Of a stretch of DNA of 64,000 nt, positions 8,873 to 17,309 are shown piece by piece. The position numbers were made by a program, and so were the translations under genes. How positions within the stretch are numbered: position 1 is the stretch's first letter; each line of letters begins with the position of its first letter. The notes beneath the pieces were generated by a model. That model was given only the letters and a program-made list of their open reading frames with translations, did not search any database and was not told where the DNA came from. The DNA is taken from the NCBI RefSeq assembly GCF_900538055.1, contig NZ_UZAC03000001.1, positions 682,001-746,000 of the forward strand, written 5' to 3'. This DNA is from Pasteuria penetrans (GTDB taxonomy: Bacteria; Bacillota; Bacilli; Thermoactinomycetales; Thermoactinomycetaceae).

Positions 8873-9440
8873 AACCTAATAGGGGGGTCACCCGGCGTTT
8901 TTTCTCGATGATGGATGTTTTATAAAAAATGGGTTCCTGCATGCGTAAGTACTAAAAACCAAGGTGAGGGCATCTGAATCGAAGGGGCTTTGTGGAGGTC
9001 AAATGGTAGTTTAGGGTGCATCATAGTAATGGGTTGCCTATGATTTTACCGCCCAGTTCTCTGAATCCCCCGGATCCTAAAATGGGTAGGTGTTCGGGGG
9101 TCTATTTTCAAAAAAATAAATCCTAAAAAACAATCGAGGGTCAAGTTAGTTAGTTACTCAAGTCAATTACAGTGGGCGGATACGGGAAAATGGATAGGTA
9201 CCCCAGGTCCTCTTCCTTATGCGTTGCGTACTTTCAACTAAAATATCCAAACCCATAAGGGACCACTGGTATTTTTTTTCCGACTCAGATGTTCTACAAG
9301 AGATGGGCTATTGTCATAGGAACGAATATTAGCCAAATATCGGATCCGGAGTTTCAATTTTAGGAGTGAATTTTTAAACGGGTCAACTTCTTAATTTTTG
9401 TTCCACCACCAAACGCAACTGGTGTTCTTCTTTCCTTTGC

Positions 9441-9938
9441 ACAAAATTATCAAGAAAAGTCAATATCCGGAAAGAAAAATCGTGGATGGCGGGGGTGATG
9501 GGGGTAAATAATCCGTCCATTGACTTCTTCCAACTCATTAGGAAAGCGCCAGAAAGTCTATGTTTTCTTTGCTATAATCATGATGTCTTGGTATATGAGA
9601 AGTGGTCCTAGCCAATGGGATAATGGCAAGCGGGGAGATGGCCTCAGCCAACAGGACAATGGCAACAGCAAATGGGAGCACAAAATGGGCTCATTCCGAG
9701 CTGGTGGTAACCGATGGTGAAACTGGGGAATCCGATACTACGGGTGCCGTCCCCTGCCATCCAAGGGTATGAAACCGTAGTGAAAAGTGTCCCCGGGCAC
9801 AATGATTGCGGAAACGAAACCAGATCCACTGATGGGTGGTTCCCCATTTACAATTTCGCATAGCGGGAAAAAATAATGGTCCGGGGAATGTATCATCCGG
9901 GAGGATGGATATCACAAATCGATGGGTCCAGAGGTTCG
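9441..9938. other. Gene-free stretch before intron debris
   Basis: No gene supported. Some short direct repetition (AGCCAATGGGATAATGGCAAG near 9611, GCCAACAGGACAATGGCAAC near 9647) is visible; otherwise nothing recognised. Confidence 0.5.
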
Positions 9939-9939
9939 G

Positions 9940-11208
9940 GATCAGCGTGTCAGGCAAGCTGTGTGAGTTGATGGAGGTTTGTAATTGGCCCTTCGGAGCT
10001 GGGGCTCTGGTAGAAGCAGGCTCCGAACCACCTAACGCTGCTGGTGTGGGAACGACCCGGTGGTGAGTGGTTTAGGAAAAGGCGGGGCCAGGATCCTCGT
10101 CAGATGGGGATTAGGGAGCTCAAGCGAGTGGATATCCCAAAGCCTGATGGCAGCAGGGGACCACTCGGAATTCCTACCGTAGCGGATCGGGTGGTTCAGA
10201 TCGTCATCAAGAACAGATTAGAATCCTATCTGGAACCCCATTTTCATACTTCGTCATATGGGTGTTGTCAGAGAAAATCGGCCATTCAGGCTCTCCAGTC
10301 CTGTCGAAAGAACGGTTGGACTCATATCTGGGGGGGGTCGATCTTGACATCAAAGGGTACTTTGATTCATAGGATTATGCAAGCCCTTCACCTCTTTACG
10401 AAGGACAGAGTGATACTGCTCTACTGCGAAAGATGGCTAAAGTCGTCTGTTCCAATGCCGGATGGAACGAGCCAAGCAGGGACCGAGGGCACACCGCAAG
10501 GTGGGGTTATCAGGCCACTATTGGTCAATTTATACTTAGTTCTGCTATTATAAAGAGCCAATGGTGGTGATCGTTATGCGAAAAGGCAGGACGAAAGAAT
10601 CCTGTCTGGTGTGAATCAGGGAGATTAGTAAAGCGAACCATTGGGGGAAAGCACCGAAAGGCTCAGTCGATGTCGAAACAAAGATCCTATCCTTGGAACG
10701 AAGCCGTGGGGGGCGAACCACCTACTGTCCTGGCGGCATTCAATGAACCTGATTTAGGTCCTCATAGGGAACCACGAGAGACTGTCGCACGGACACCTGG
10801 TTAAAGCCAGGTGTAAAAGGGCTAAGGGCGGCTTCCGTGAACAGAGTCGGATCAACTTATAGTAGTGAAGAAACCCTTGTAATGGGGGTGGTGGAGCGAA
10901 GGGGTTGAATGGTTTGTCTGGAGACCATCCGACGTACAATCCGAAGCAAAGAGATGATCGTGGGTTAGACCTGATGAGTCTAACGGGACGCACAATCTGC
11001 GATAAGGAGATGATCGCAAGTTGGACCAGGAAACATGGGATCGAAACCCGTATAGAACACAGCAGAGGCAGGTACGAAGAACGTAACACCAGACTGGGGT
11101 TCTCAATGGGCAAGATTCTATGAGACCATAAGAGCTACATAATGCGAAAGTAGTACGTGTGGTTTTGTAAGAGAGGGTTGGCTGAGATGTCCAGCCTTAC
11201 TCGACACC
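9940..11208 (+). mobile_element. Mosaic remnant of group II intron(s)
   Basis: The left part (about 9940-10130) matches the 5' domain I region of the intact intron at 13236 (GGCCCTTCGGAGC, GCTGCTGG, AGGAAAAGGCGGGGC). It then jumps into reverse transcriptase coding sequence, and from about 10560 another domain I-IV stretch begins (AAAGGCAGGAC, GTGGGGGGCGA, AGCGAAGGGGTTGAAT). The right end has a degraded domain V (GAGCTACATAATGCGAAAG) and a domain VI-like end GGTTGGCTGAGATG...ACTCGAC near 11208. The order shows that at least two intron copies were recombined and deleted. It cannot be active. Confidence 0.8.
10077..10553 (+). pseudogene. Group II intron reverse transcriptase fragment
   Basis: The frame keeps reverse transcriptase blocks VDIPKPDGSRGPLGIPTVAD, VIKNRLESYLEPHFH and EGTPQGGVIRPLLVNLYL, but the segment between them is scrambled and the catalytic YxDD block, the maturase domain and the normal N-terminus are missing. 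It is a piece of the mosaic intron at 9940-11208. Confidence 0.85.
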
Positions 11209-11569
11209 CTTACGTGCCTAACGTTTTTCCTTGATGATCTTAGGGAAGGAACCAAGTTATGGGGTCCTGGGAGAGTGGGGTGGATGGTCCTCTCCCCTGA
11301 ATGAAATTACTAGTCTCATTTTCAGTCCCCATGATATTGGTGTTTTTGGGCGGTAGCTGGTTGGATTGTTGAAAAATGCATGGATCTCGGTGGGGATGGA
11401 TTCCATAGGGGGAACGGGATATTGTAGGTCTTATCCCTTTGCCTAACGAGAGGGTGTTGAATAATCCTATGATTAACACATGTAGGAACTGAAGGAACGG
11501 GGCCCTGAATGTCGACGGGGTGTGTGTCGTCACTGTAAGATGGGCATGGTGTGCCTCCCCATTGTTGTA
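11209..11569. other. Gene-free stretch
   Basis: Nothing recognised between the intron remnant and the broken gene at 11570. Confidence 0.5.
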
Positions 11570-11909
11570 TGCAGGCATTTCTCCTACGATATACGGTTCA
11601 CCAACGATGTTACGTTCATGCTATTCGTATCACCATGAATTCTGCCTTTAAAAGTCTGAAGAAGGAAATAGCTAAGGATGTCTCTTATGTCCTACGTCTA
11701 AAGATGGGGAACAGGCATGGGAACGGTGGTTCGAGTATGCAAAGAAGTATTGGTTTGGAAATGGGGTAGCACGCGAGGTATGGGAAAGGCTTAGTCCTAA
11801 AAAGATCTCATTGGATTTGCAAGCAACCCCGATTGTCCATATTGCTACCTTATTTGATGTCTACGAACTACATGGGATCGCTGAATGTCCCTGTTTCATG
11901 AGGGAATGA
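11570..11909 (+). pseudogene. Frameshifted gene remnant, family not recognised
   Basis: From the ATG at 11570 the frame reads MQAFLLRYTVHQRCYVHAIR and on to SLKKEIAKDVSYVLRLK. At about 11702 coding character moves to another frame that runs DGEQAWERWFEYAKKYWFGN through WERLSPKKISLDLQ, LFDVYELHGIAECPCFMRE and a TGA at about 11907-11909. Joined, this is a coherent protein segment of about 110 residues, so one frameshift has hit a real gene. The stretch QRCYVHAIR resembles the CxVH block of IS256-type transposases, but the rest does not clearly follow, so the family is left open. The start of the original gene may be missing. Confidence 0.5.
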
Positions 11910-12124
11910 ATCGCAAGGGAGGGGGGATTCGTTAGCCTCGGGGTAGCCGATGGGGGAAGAATGGATGCTTACCGCTTCAATAATGATTTTTTTCAAAGGT
12001 GTACCTAAATTCGTAATTGTACGGGTCCGATCAGAACACGGGGGTTCTCTAAGACCGAGGGGAAATATTTTTTTGAAAACCTTGTCCAAAGGAATCTACA
12101 TACAAGGGGATACTGCTCAGCTCA

Positions 12125-12131
12125 GAGGAGG
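12125..12131 (+). promoter_or_regulatory. Ribosome site deciding a TTG start
   Basis: GAGGAGG lies about 9 bases before the TTG at 12141. No ATG or GTG at a useful distance shares the frame, so this site fixes the start of the membrane protease. Confidence 0.75.
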
Positions 12132-12140
12132 TTTAAATCT

Positions 12141-13145
12141 TTGCCTTTTATACCCTACTTTCTAGTTATATTAGAGGCAGTCGGTGCTGTTCTTCTTGTG
12201 CTTTTCGATCGCAGCTATAAGCGGGCTATAGTTCACGGGGGTGGGAAATTTACACTAATAAAGAATATTGGGAAAATGATTGATACGGTAACTATCATAG
12301 TATCATTTTATTTATTCTCTTTATTATTTCCGAGAATGGATTCATTAATAGAACCTTTTTATAATTCATCTGTATTCGATAAGTTGGCTTTTCTTTCTCT
12401 CTTGTCTTCGGGTCTGTTGCTATGTTTAGTTTCCCTATGGCCAACATTCCGATCCTATGTCATGATAAAATTAGGCTTAGAACCCCAGCGGTATCTTCAT
12501 CGTGTTATAGTCTATTGGATACTTTATAAAATTGCCTTCTTCATAGGTTATAAGCAAGCATCTGTAGGGGTCCGTTCAGATGTATCGACCCATGCGGGAA
12601 ATGGAACTTTCATTAATGGTTTATTGTATACTTTGTGTGGCGCTGTTCCTGCTATCCTCGCTGTGGGGATAGGAATTACCCGTAATAAGAAAGAAACATT
12701 GGCTCGTTTGGGACTCGGGAGAAAACTAACATGCAAGGGTTTTTTTCTCTGTAACTGCCTCCTCGTTGCTTCCTTGTTGTACTCATCAGTGCTTATGTTT
12801 TTATTTGGAAATAGACATTATGGGTTGGATGATTCCGTGCCGTTACTGGATTCGCTCATTTACCTTTTCGTGATAGGGGTGTGTGCCGCAATCGGTGAGG
12901 AATTTTGGTATAGAGGGGCTTTGCAGCCACGTTTGGGAGTTTGGGTTACTAGCGTTGTGTTTGCTTTGGGCCACTTTCAGAAAGAATGGTGCGAATTACT
13001 GATCACCTTTCTGACCTCATTACTCATGGGGTGGATAGCGCATCGGTATAGCCTATGGTTATCTATGTGGTTTCATATGTTTCGCAATATTTTGTTTCCT
13101 ATCCTCTATCCCTTACTATTCTATCCCCTACTACTTATGGTTTGA
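12141..13145 (+). CDS. CPBP family intramembrane metalloprotease
   Basis: A polytopic membrane protein of 334 residues. The C-terminal part carries the CPBP (CAAX prenyl protease 2/bacteriocin processing) motifs: AIGEEFWYRGALQPRLG, the EExxxR motif, near residue 250; VFALGHFQ in the next helix; and WFHMFRN near the end, which gives the metal-binding histidines. Eight or so hydrophobic segments are visible. In bacteria such proteins cleave within membranes and several give self-immunity to, or maturation of, small peptides; others have unknown substrates. It starts at TTG behind a near-consensus ribosome site. It stands alone between a broken gene and an intact group II intron 90 bases downstream. 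No peptide gene is adjacent; the nearest candidate is the exported protein at 7442, too far for a firm link. Confidence 0.8.
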   Translation: MPFIPYFLVILEAVGAVLLVLFDRSYKRAIVHGGGKFTLIKNIGKMIDTVTIIVSFYLFSLLFPRMDSLIEPFYNSSVFDKLAFLSLLSSGLLLCLVSLWPTFRSYVMIKLGLEPQRYLHRVIVYWILYKIAFFIGYKQASVGVRSDVSTHAGNGTFINGLLYTLCGAVPAILAVGIGITRNKKETLARLGLGRKLTCKGFFLCNCLLVASLLYSSVLMFLFGNRHYGLDDSVPLLDSLIYLFVIGVCAAIGEEFWYRGALQPRLGVWVTSVVFALGHFQKEWCELLITFLTSLLMGWIAHRYSLWLSMWFHMFRNILFPILYPLLFYPLLLMV

Positions 13146-13235
13146 AATCTATGGAGTAGTTAGGTGTATGAATGTTGAGTGAGGTTGGTTGGAATGCTAG
13201 TTTTACCCGACATCCTTAAAATCCAGAAGCGATTC

Positions 13236-15108
13236 GTGTGTCAAGAAGTCGGTCAAGAGATGAAGGTTGCTCGGCCCTTCGTAACCGGCTGATAGGTAGC
13301 AGGTTACAAACCGCCTAGTGCTGCTGGGGTTAAATGCCTTGGTTGTGAGCGATCTAGGAAAAGGCAGGGCATGACCCTGTCAGGTGGGAATCGGGGAGAT
13401 CAGCGAAAGCGAACCGTTCGAAGACGCATCGAAAAATGTAGTCCATGTCAAAACCGATGTGGGTATCGGACGTCGGGATGAACCGTGGGGGGCGACCTAT
13501 CTTCTGCCCCGGTGGCATGCGGTGTATAGGCGGGATGAACCCGATTTAGGCTCTTGATCGGAACTTGAGAGATCGTCGTACGGCGTCTGGCTGTCGCCAG
13601 ATGTAAAGACCGAGGGCTAACCGAGGTTCCGTGCACGAAGTCGGATCAACCCATAGTAGTGTAGAAGCTTCTGTAATGGAAGTGGAGCGAAGGGGTTGAA
13701 TTGCCTGCATGTTTCAGAGAAGTACAGCAACTTGGATGGAAATTACCGGAAGAGGAGACTGGTATGAAGCAAGCAACATCGGACCAAAATCCAGACAGAT
13801 ACAATATACAGCAGAAAGAGGTACTGAAGGCGTGGCATCAGGTAATGTCTAACGATGGAGGTCCTGGAGTGGATCAGCAGACGATTACCGCATTCGCATA
13901 CGATCTGAGAAGTAATTTGTATGTGATATGGAATCAACTCTGCGCAGGATCCTACTTCCCCTCCAAGGTTAGGCGTGTGTGGATTCCCAAGTCATGCGGT
14001 GGAAAAAGGCCACTTGGCATACCCACGGTAGCAGACCGGGTAGCCCAGACGGTAATAAAGAATCGGCTTGAGCCTCTCCTAGAGACCCACTTTCATGGAG
14101 ATTCCTATGGATGTCGCCCCAAGAGATCAGCGCATCAGGCGTTACGTGTAACCCGTGAGCGCTGTTGGGAGTACGACTGGGGAATCGACCTCGACATAGT
14201 GGGCTTCTTTGACAACATTCCGCATCACCTCATTTTGAGGGCCCTTGAGCACGTTGGGGCGGATAAAGTAACGTTACTCTATTGCAAGAGGTGGCTTAAG
14301 GCACCGGTATTATTACCTGATGGGACGAGCGAGGAAAGGGTTAAGGGCACGCCGCAAGGTGGAGTCGTAAGTCCCCTCCTGGCCAATCTGTTCCTGCACT
14401 ACGCTTTTGATCAATGGATAGAAACGGAGCACCCCGATATACGTTTTGCGAGGTATGTAGATGATATTATCGTCCACTGCCGGAACAAAGCGCAAGCTGA
14501 ACATCTTCTTTCAGAAATTCGGCAAAGATTGGCAGAGTGCGGGCTGGAACTGCATCCGGAGAAGACCAAAATCTTCTACTGTGAAGATGATAGGCGGAAC
14601 GGGAATCATGATGTTGTTGCCTTTGATTTTCTAGGGTACGCATTCAAGGCCCGTGAGGTCAGAAGTCGTCGTACAGGGGTGAGATTTGTGGGTTTCGTAC
14701 CAGCCATAAGCCAAAAATCTAAAAGCAAGATAGCTAGGCAAGTTGGGAAGCTGGGCATCCCAAGTAGAGTGGGCATAGATCTGGAGGAGATAGCAAACCT
14801 TCTCCATGCCAAACTCATGGGATGGCTTACCTATTATGGCGCCTTCTACCCTTCGGCCATTAGGAGTTTCTTGCGTGACCACATCGACCAAGTTCTGGCT
14901 CGATGGGCCACGAAGAAATACAAAAAGCTGAACAATTGGAAAAAGGCCCTGAGATGGGTTCGATATATACGGGGAAAGTACCGAAGGCTGTTTGTACACT
15001 GGCATCTGAATAGGACAAGATCCTAATGGGGCAATAAGAGCCGTATAATGGGAGACTATTAAGTACGGTTCTGTGAGAGGGTTGGCTGAAATGCCAGCCC
15101 TACTCGAC
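13236..15108 (+). mobile_element. Intact-looking group II intron (about 1.87 kb)
   Basis: The left end is placed at GTGTGTCAAGAAG, which matches the bacterial group II 5' consensus GTGYG. It is followed by a structured domain I region (GGCCCTTCGTAACCGGC, AGCGAAGGGGTTGAAT). The intron protein lies at 13764-15026. Domain V is at about 15040-15073 (GAGCCGTATAATGGG...AAGTACGGTTC), and a domain VI hairpin GGGTTGGCTGAAATGCCAGCCC leads to the end ACTCGAC at 15108. All expected parts are present in order. It sits in gene-free DNA just after the CPBP gene, so it interrupts nothing obvious. Boundaries are inferred from motifs. Confidence 0.8.
13764..15026 (+). CDS. ltrA: Group II intron reverse transcriptase/maturase
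   Basis: The intron-encoded protein that binds its own intron RNA, helps it splice and copies it into DNA at a target. Reverse transcriptase blocks run in order: GGPGVDQQTI, RVWIPKSCGGKRPLGIPTVA, DIVGFFDNIPHHLI, VKGTPQGGVVSPLLANLFL, the catalytic RYVDDIIVHC, and a maturase (X) domain ending WATKKYKKLNNWKKALRW. No HNH endonuclease domain follows, as in several bacterial lineages of the family. The ATG at 13764 (420 residues) was preferred to an upstream TTG at 13701 because GAGGAG lies 6 bases before it. The catalytic residues are intact. It is the only complete copy in the window; fragments of relatives occur at 10.1, 15.2, 20.7 and 59.2 kb. Confidence 0.92.
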   Translation: MKQATSDQNPDRYNIQQKEVLKAWHQVMSNDGGPGVDQQTITAFAYDLRSNLYVIWNQLCAGSYFPSKVRRVWIPKSCGGKRPLGIPTVADRVAQTVIKNRLEPLLETHFHGDSYGCRPKRSAHQALRVTRERCWEYDWGIDLDIVGFFDNIPHHLILRALEHVGADKVTLLYCKRWLKAPVLLPDGTSEERVKGTPQGGVVSPLLANLFLHYAFDQWIETEHPDIRFARYVDDIIVHCRNKAQAEHLLSEIRQRLAECGLELHPEKTKIFYCEDDRRNGNHDVVAFDFLGYAFKAREVRSRRTGVRFVGFVPAISQKSKSKIARQVGKLGIPSRVGIDLEEIANLLHAKLMGWLTYYGAFYPSAIRSFLRDHIDQVLARWATKKYKKLNNWKKALRWVRYIRGKYRRLFVHWHLNRTRS

Positions 15109-15177
15109 AATCCCTCTATTTTTATCTCACCATGGCAAAACAGATCTACCATTCGCCCATGTGGGATAAAACAGGTC

Positions 15178-15380
15178 AATTACCAGTGTACAAACAGCCT
15201 TCGATACTTCCTTCGTATCCATCGAACCCATTTCAGGGCCTTCTTCCAGTTGTTCAGCTTTTTGTATTTCTTCGCAGCCCATCTAGCCAAAATTTGGTTG
15301 ATGTGGTCACGAGAGAAATTCTTCACGGACGAAGGGTAGAAGGCGCCATAATAGGTAAGCCATCCCACGGGTTTGGCATG
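15178..15380 (-). pseudogene. Truncated group II maturase tail in inverted orientation
   Basis: On the minus strand the frame reads VGWLTYYGAFYPSSVKNFS through ARWAAKKYKKLNNWKKALKW to RRKYRRLFVHW, nearly the same as the last ~65 residues of the intact maturase. It forms a tail-to-tail inverted repeat of about 200 bp with 14805-15005. Its left junction (about 15380) joins directly into a family A repeat unit. Confidence 0.85.
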
Positions 15381-16165
15381 GAGAAGCGGTTCATCCCCGG
15401 TTTTGGGTCCACCACGGTCCAATATTCCAACATCTTCCCCGTGGAGGTGCGGAGCGGGATCCATCCCCATTTTTTGTATGTCCCCCCATATTGACAATTC
15501 GTACTTCTTCCCCTTGGTTCTGTGACGATTTCTTTCCTTCTGGATCCCGATTCATCAACCGGTGTCATGGTTTCTTCTCCCCGTACGGCGGAAGGGGGTA
15601 GGGTAAGCCATAACGTCGCGAGGTAACCCATTGGGGAACACCGGGGGGTGTTCGAGGGAGAGAGTTGTCCCATCCTTGTTTTTTTTACTCACCGCGTATC
15701 CTTCCCTATTCTTAGTATCCCCCACTTCCAGGCGCGGCCCATTGTTTTGTGTGGTTCATCAACAAGTTGTTGGTAGCCTATCTCCGAGGCCGTTATCGAT
15801 TAGGCCTCCTGGTACAATAGGTCCCGATGGGTATCATGATGGGGATTTCCTGTAAGGGGTGGACACGAAAATGGTACGGAGAAAATTTTCGTTGGAATTT
15901 AAGCAAAGTGTGGTTGAATAAGTCCGGGGTGGGTACCATGTTGTCCAGGTATCTAATAGGCCCCCTGCTGGTATAATGGATCCTGGTCGGTACAGTAAGA
16001 GTAGGTTCCCTGCAGGGAGAATATGGAAATGATTCGAAAAAAATTCTCATTGGGATTCAAACAAGGGGCAGTGGAACAAGTCAAGAACGGATAACGTATT
16101 CACATATTCACCCAATTGTAGGAAACCATAGATCTCGTGAATTTCAATTGATTCATGAAGGATAA

Positions 16166-16188
16166 TGGGGGGACGAACAGTCCCCCCA
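16166..16188 (-). terminator. Terminator-like hairpin after exported-protein copy 3
   Basis: TGGGGGGAC and GTCCCCCCA around GAACA. Compared with 2017-2039 both arms have changed together (C-G to T-A at the base of the stem, and a G/C to A/T pair near the loop), which supports selection for pairing. Confidence 0.7.
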
Positions 16189-16248
16189 GATTTATTGTGC
16201 CGGTTCAGTAATTTCCTTTTTCAATTTATTTTCCTTTTTTATTTTAAT

Positions 16249-16683
16249 TTATTTAAAGTCCCCTTTTTCTATGTCTCTGTCTATTGCGTCTTGTGATTCC
16301 TTATGCTTCGATGGATTTTTGTGGGCTTCTTCTGCATTCTTCTTCAGCATGGACCGCAATTCTTCCGGGGTGAATTTATGCCCAGCTCCGTATTTACTAC
16401 TATATTCATTGGATGCACTTGCGAAATCTTTCAAATCCTCCGTAGATATTTCGTCTGGATTTCTCATCTCTTTTTCAAGTAGTAGTTTATATTGATTATT
16501 GAGTTTCTTCGCTAGTTCTTTCTGTGTGTATGATGAGTTTAGGCCATCACTTTTATGCATGTTTTTACTTAATGTTGTACCTTCCTGATCCCCTGTCGAC
16601 TCGGCCATGACAATATTTCCCCCCATTAGGGTCAGTAGACTGGTGGAGGCGAATAAGATACCCATTTTTGCTTTTTTTACCAT
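16249..16683 (-). CDS. Small exported protein, family A copy 3
   Basis: An intact third member, more diverged than copies 1 and 2 are from each other. It has the same signal peptide (MVKKAKMGILFASTSLLTLM), now ending NIVMA, and changes concentrated in the middle (LNNQYKLLLEKEMRNPDEIS) and near the end (KFTPEELRSMLKKNAEEAHK). The C-terminal run KHKESQDAIDRDIEKGDFK is shared with copy 2. The ATG 10 bases from the GGAG site was used; an ATG two codons earlier is also possible. It has its own promoter palindrome at 16777 and terminator at 16166. Function unknown. Confidence 0.8.
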   Translation of the reverse strand: MVKKAKMGILFASTSLLTLMGGNIVMAESTGDQEGTTLSKNMHKSDGLNSSYTQKELAKKLNNQYKLLLEKEMRNPDEISTEDLKDFASASNEYSSKYGAGHKFTPEELRSMLKKNAEEAHKNPSKHKESQDAIDRDIEKGDFK

Positions 16684-16776
16684 GATCATGAACACTCTCC
16701 TTCTTGTTTTTAGGATAACTACACCCCTATCCCCTGACAGGGATTAGTGTTCCTACTTACTAAGTATAATTTGTTT

Positions 16777-16792
16777 TATACATATATGTATA
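16777..16792. promoter_or_regulatory. Conserved palindrome upstream of family A copy 3
   Basis: TATACATATATGTATA, identical to 2627-2642 and at the same spacing to the gene. Confidence 0.55.
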
Positions 16793-16924
16793 TATAATGG
16801 GTATTTCAATCTCCTTACATTATCCTTACATTGGTTCAATCCCCCTGTTTTCGGTCCATCATGGTCCGATGTTTCAACATCTGCTTGGGGGTACGAAGCA
16901 GGATCCATGCCCATTTTTTGTATG

Positions 16925-17014
16925 TTACCCCCCATATTGATAATTCGTATTTCTTCCCCTTGGCTCTGTGGCGATTTCTTTCCTTCTGGATCCCGATTCA
17001 TCAACCGGTGTCAT
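16925..17014 (-). CDS. Possible 29-residue peptide upstream of family A copy 3
   Basis: The counterpart of 2775-2864: MTPVDESGSRRKEIATEPRG and a further nine residues to TAA, preceded by AAAAGGAACC. The length is identical despite about six substitutions. A weak call for the same reasons. Confidence 0.3.
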   Translation of the reverse strand: MTPVDESGSRRKEIATEPRGRNTNYQYGG

Positions 17015-17309
17015 GGTTCCTTTTCCCTATAGAGGTACCATGTTTGAAGTAGACCGCAAATATGGACTCATTCCCAGAACCATCCGAAGTTTGGGGAAGC
17101 AGTACGGGGGAGAAGGGGGATCTTGGGGAAAAAACCGGAAATAATGCGAGGAAGGTATCTTTGAGTAACAGGATGTTTTCCATGAAACGGTTCTCGAGTT
17201 GAGAGAACGGACCTACTGAGGGAAAGAACCGTTAGGAAAACAAAAAGAAGAGGATTAGCTCAGAATCTACATTCTGAGGGGGTTCCATAAAAAAGTGGAA
17301 TCCAGTCCT

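Larger units (their letters stand above)
7141..9440 (+). repeat. Direct duplication of a ~1.2 kb unit (7141-8350 and about 8400-9440)
   Basis: Two diverged copies lie head to tail. Landmarks in both are CCCATACGGGGTAGG, GAGTGCATGAGTAGGG, AGGGGTGTATTATAACTTATG (ribosome site and start of the exported-protein gene), GGTGCCCATGGAAC (its last codons), and a long downstream part (CCCCCGGATCCTAAAATGGG, GGGTCAACTTCTTA). The first copy has an intact small gene; in the second that gene is broken and partly deleted. Confidence 0.8.
15385..17020 (-). repeat. Third copy of the family A repeat unit
   Basis: It begins within the promoter-proximal part of a unit (TCCAACATCTTCCCCG...GGATCCATCCCCATTTTTTG, compare 2720-2770), runs through the ~550-bp conserved gene-free part, then terminator, gene and promoter, and ends near 17020 at ACCGGTGTCATGGTTCC. 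It therefore carries about 1.1 periods of the unit and was probably cut from a longer tandem. Confidence 0.8.
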
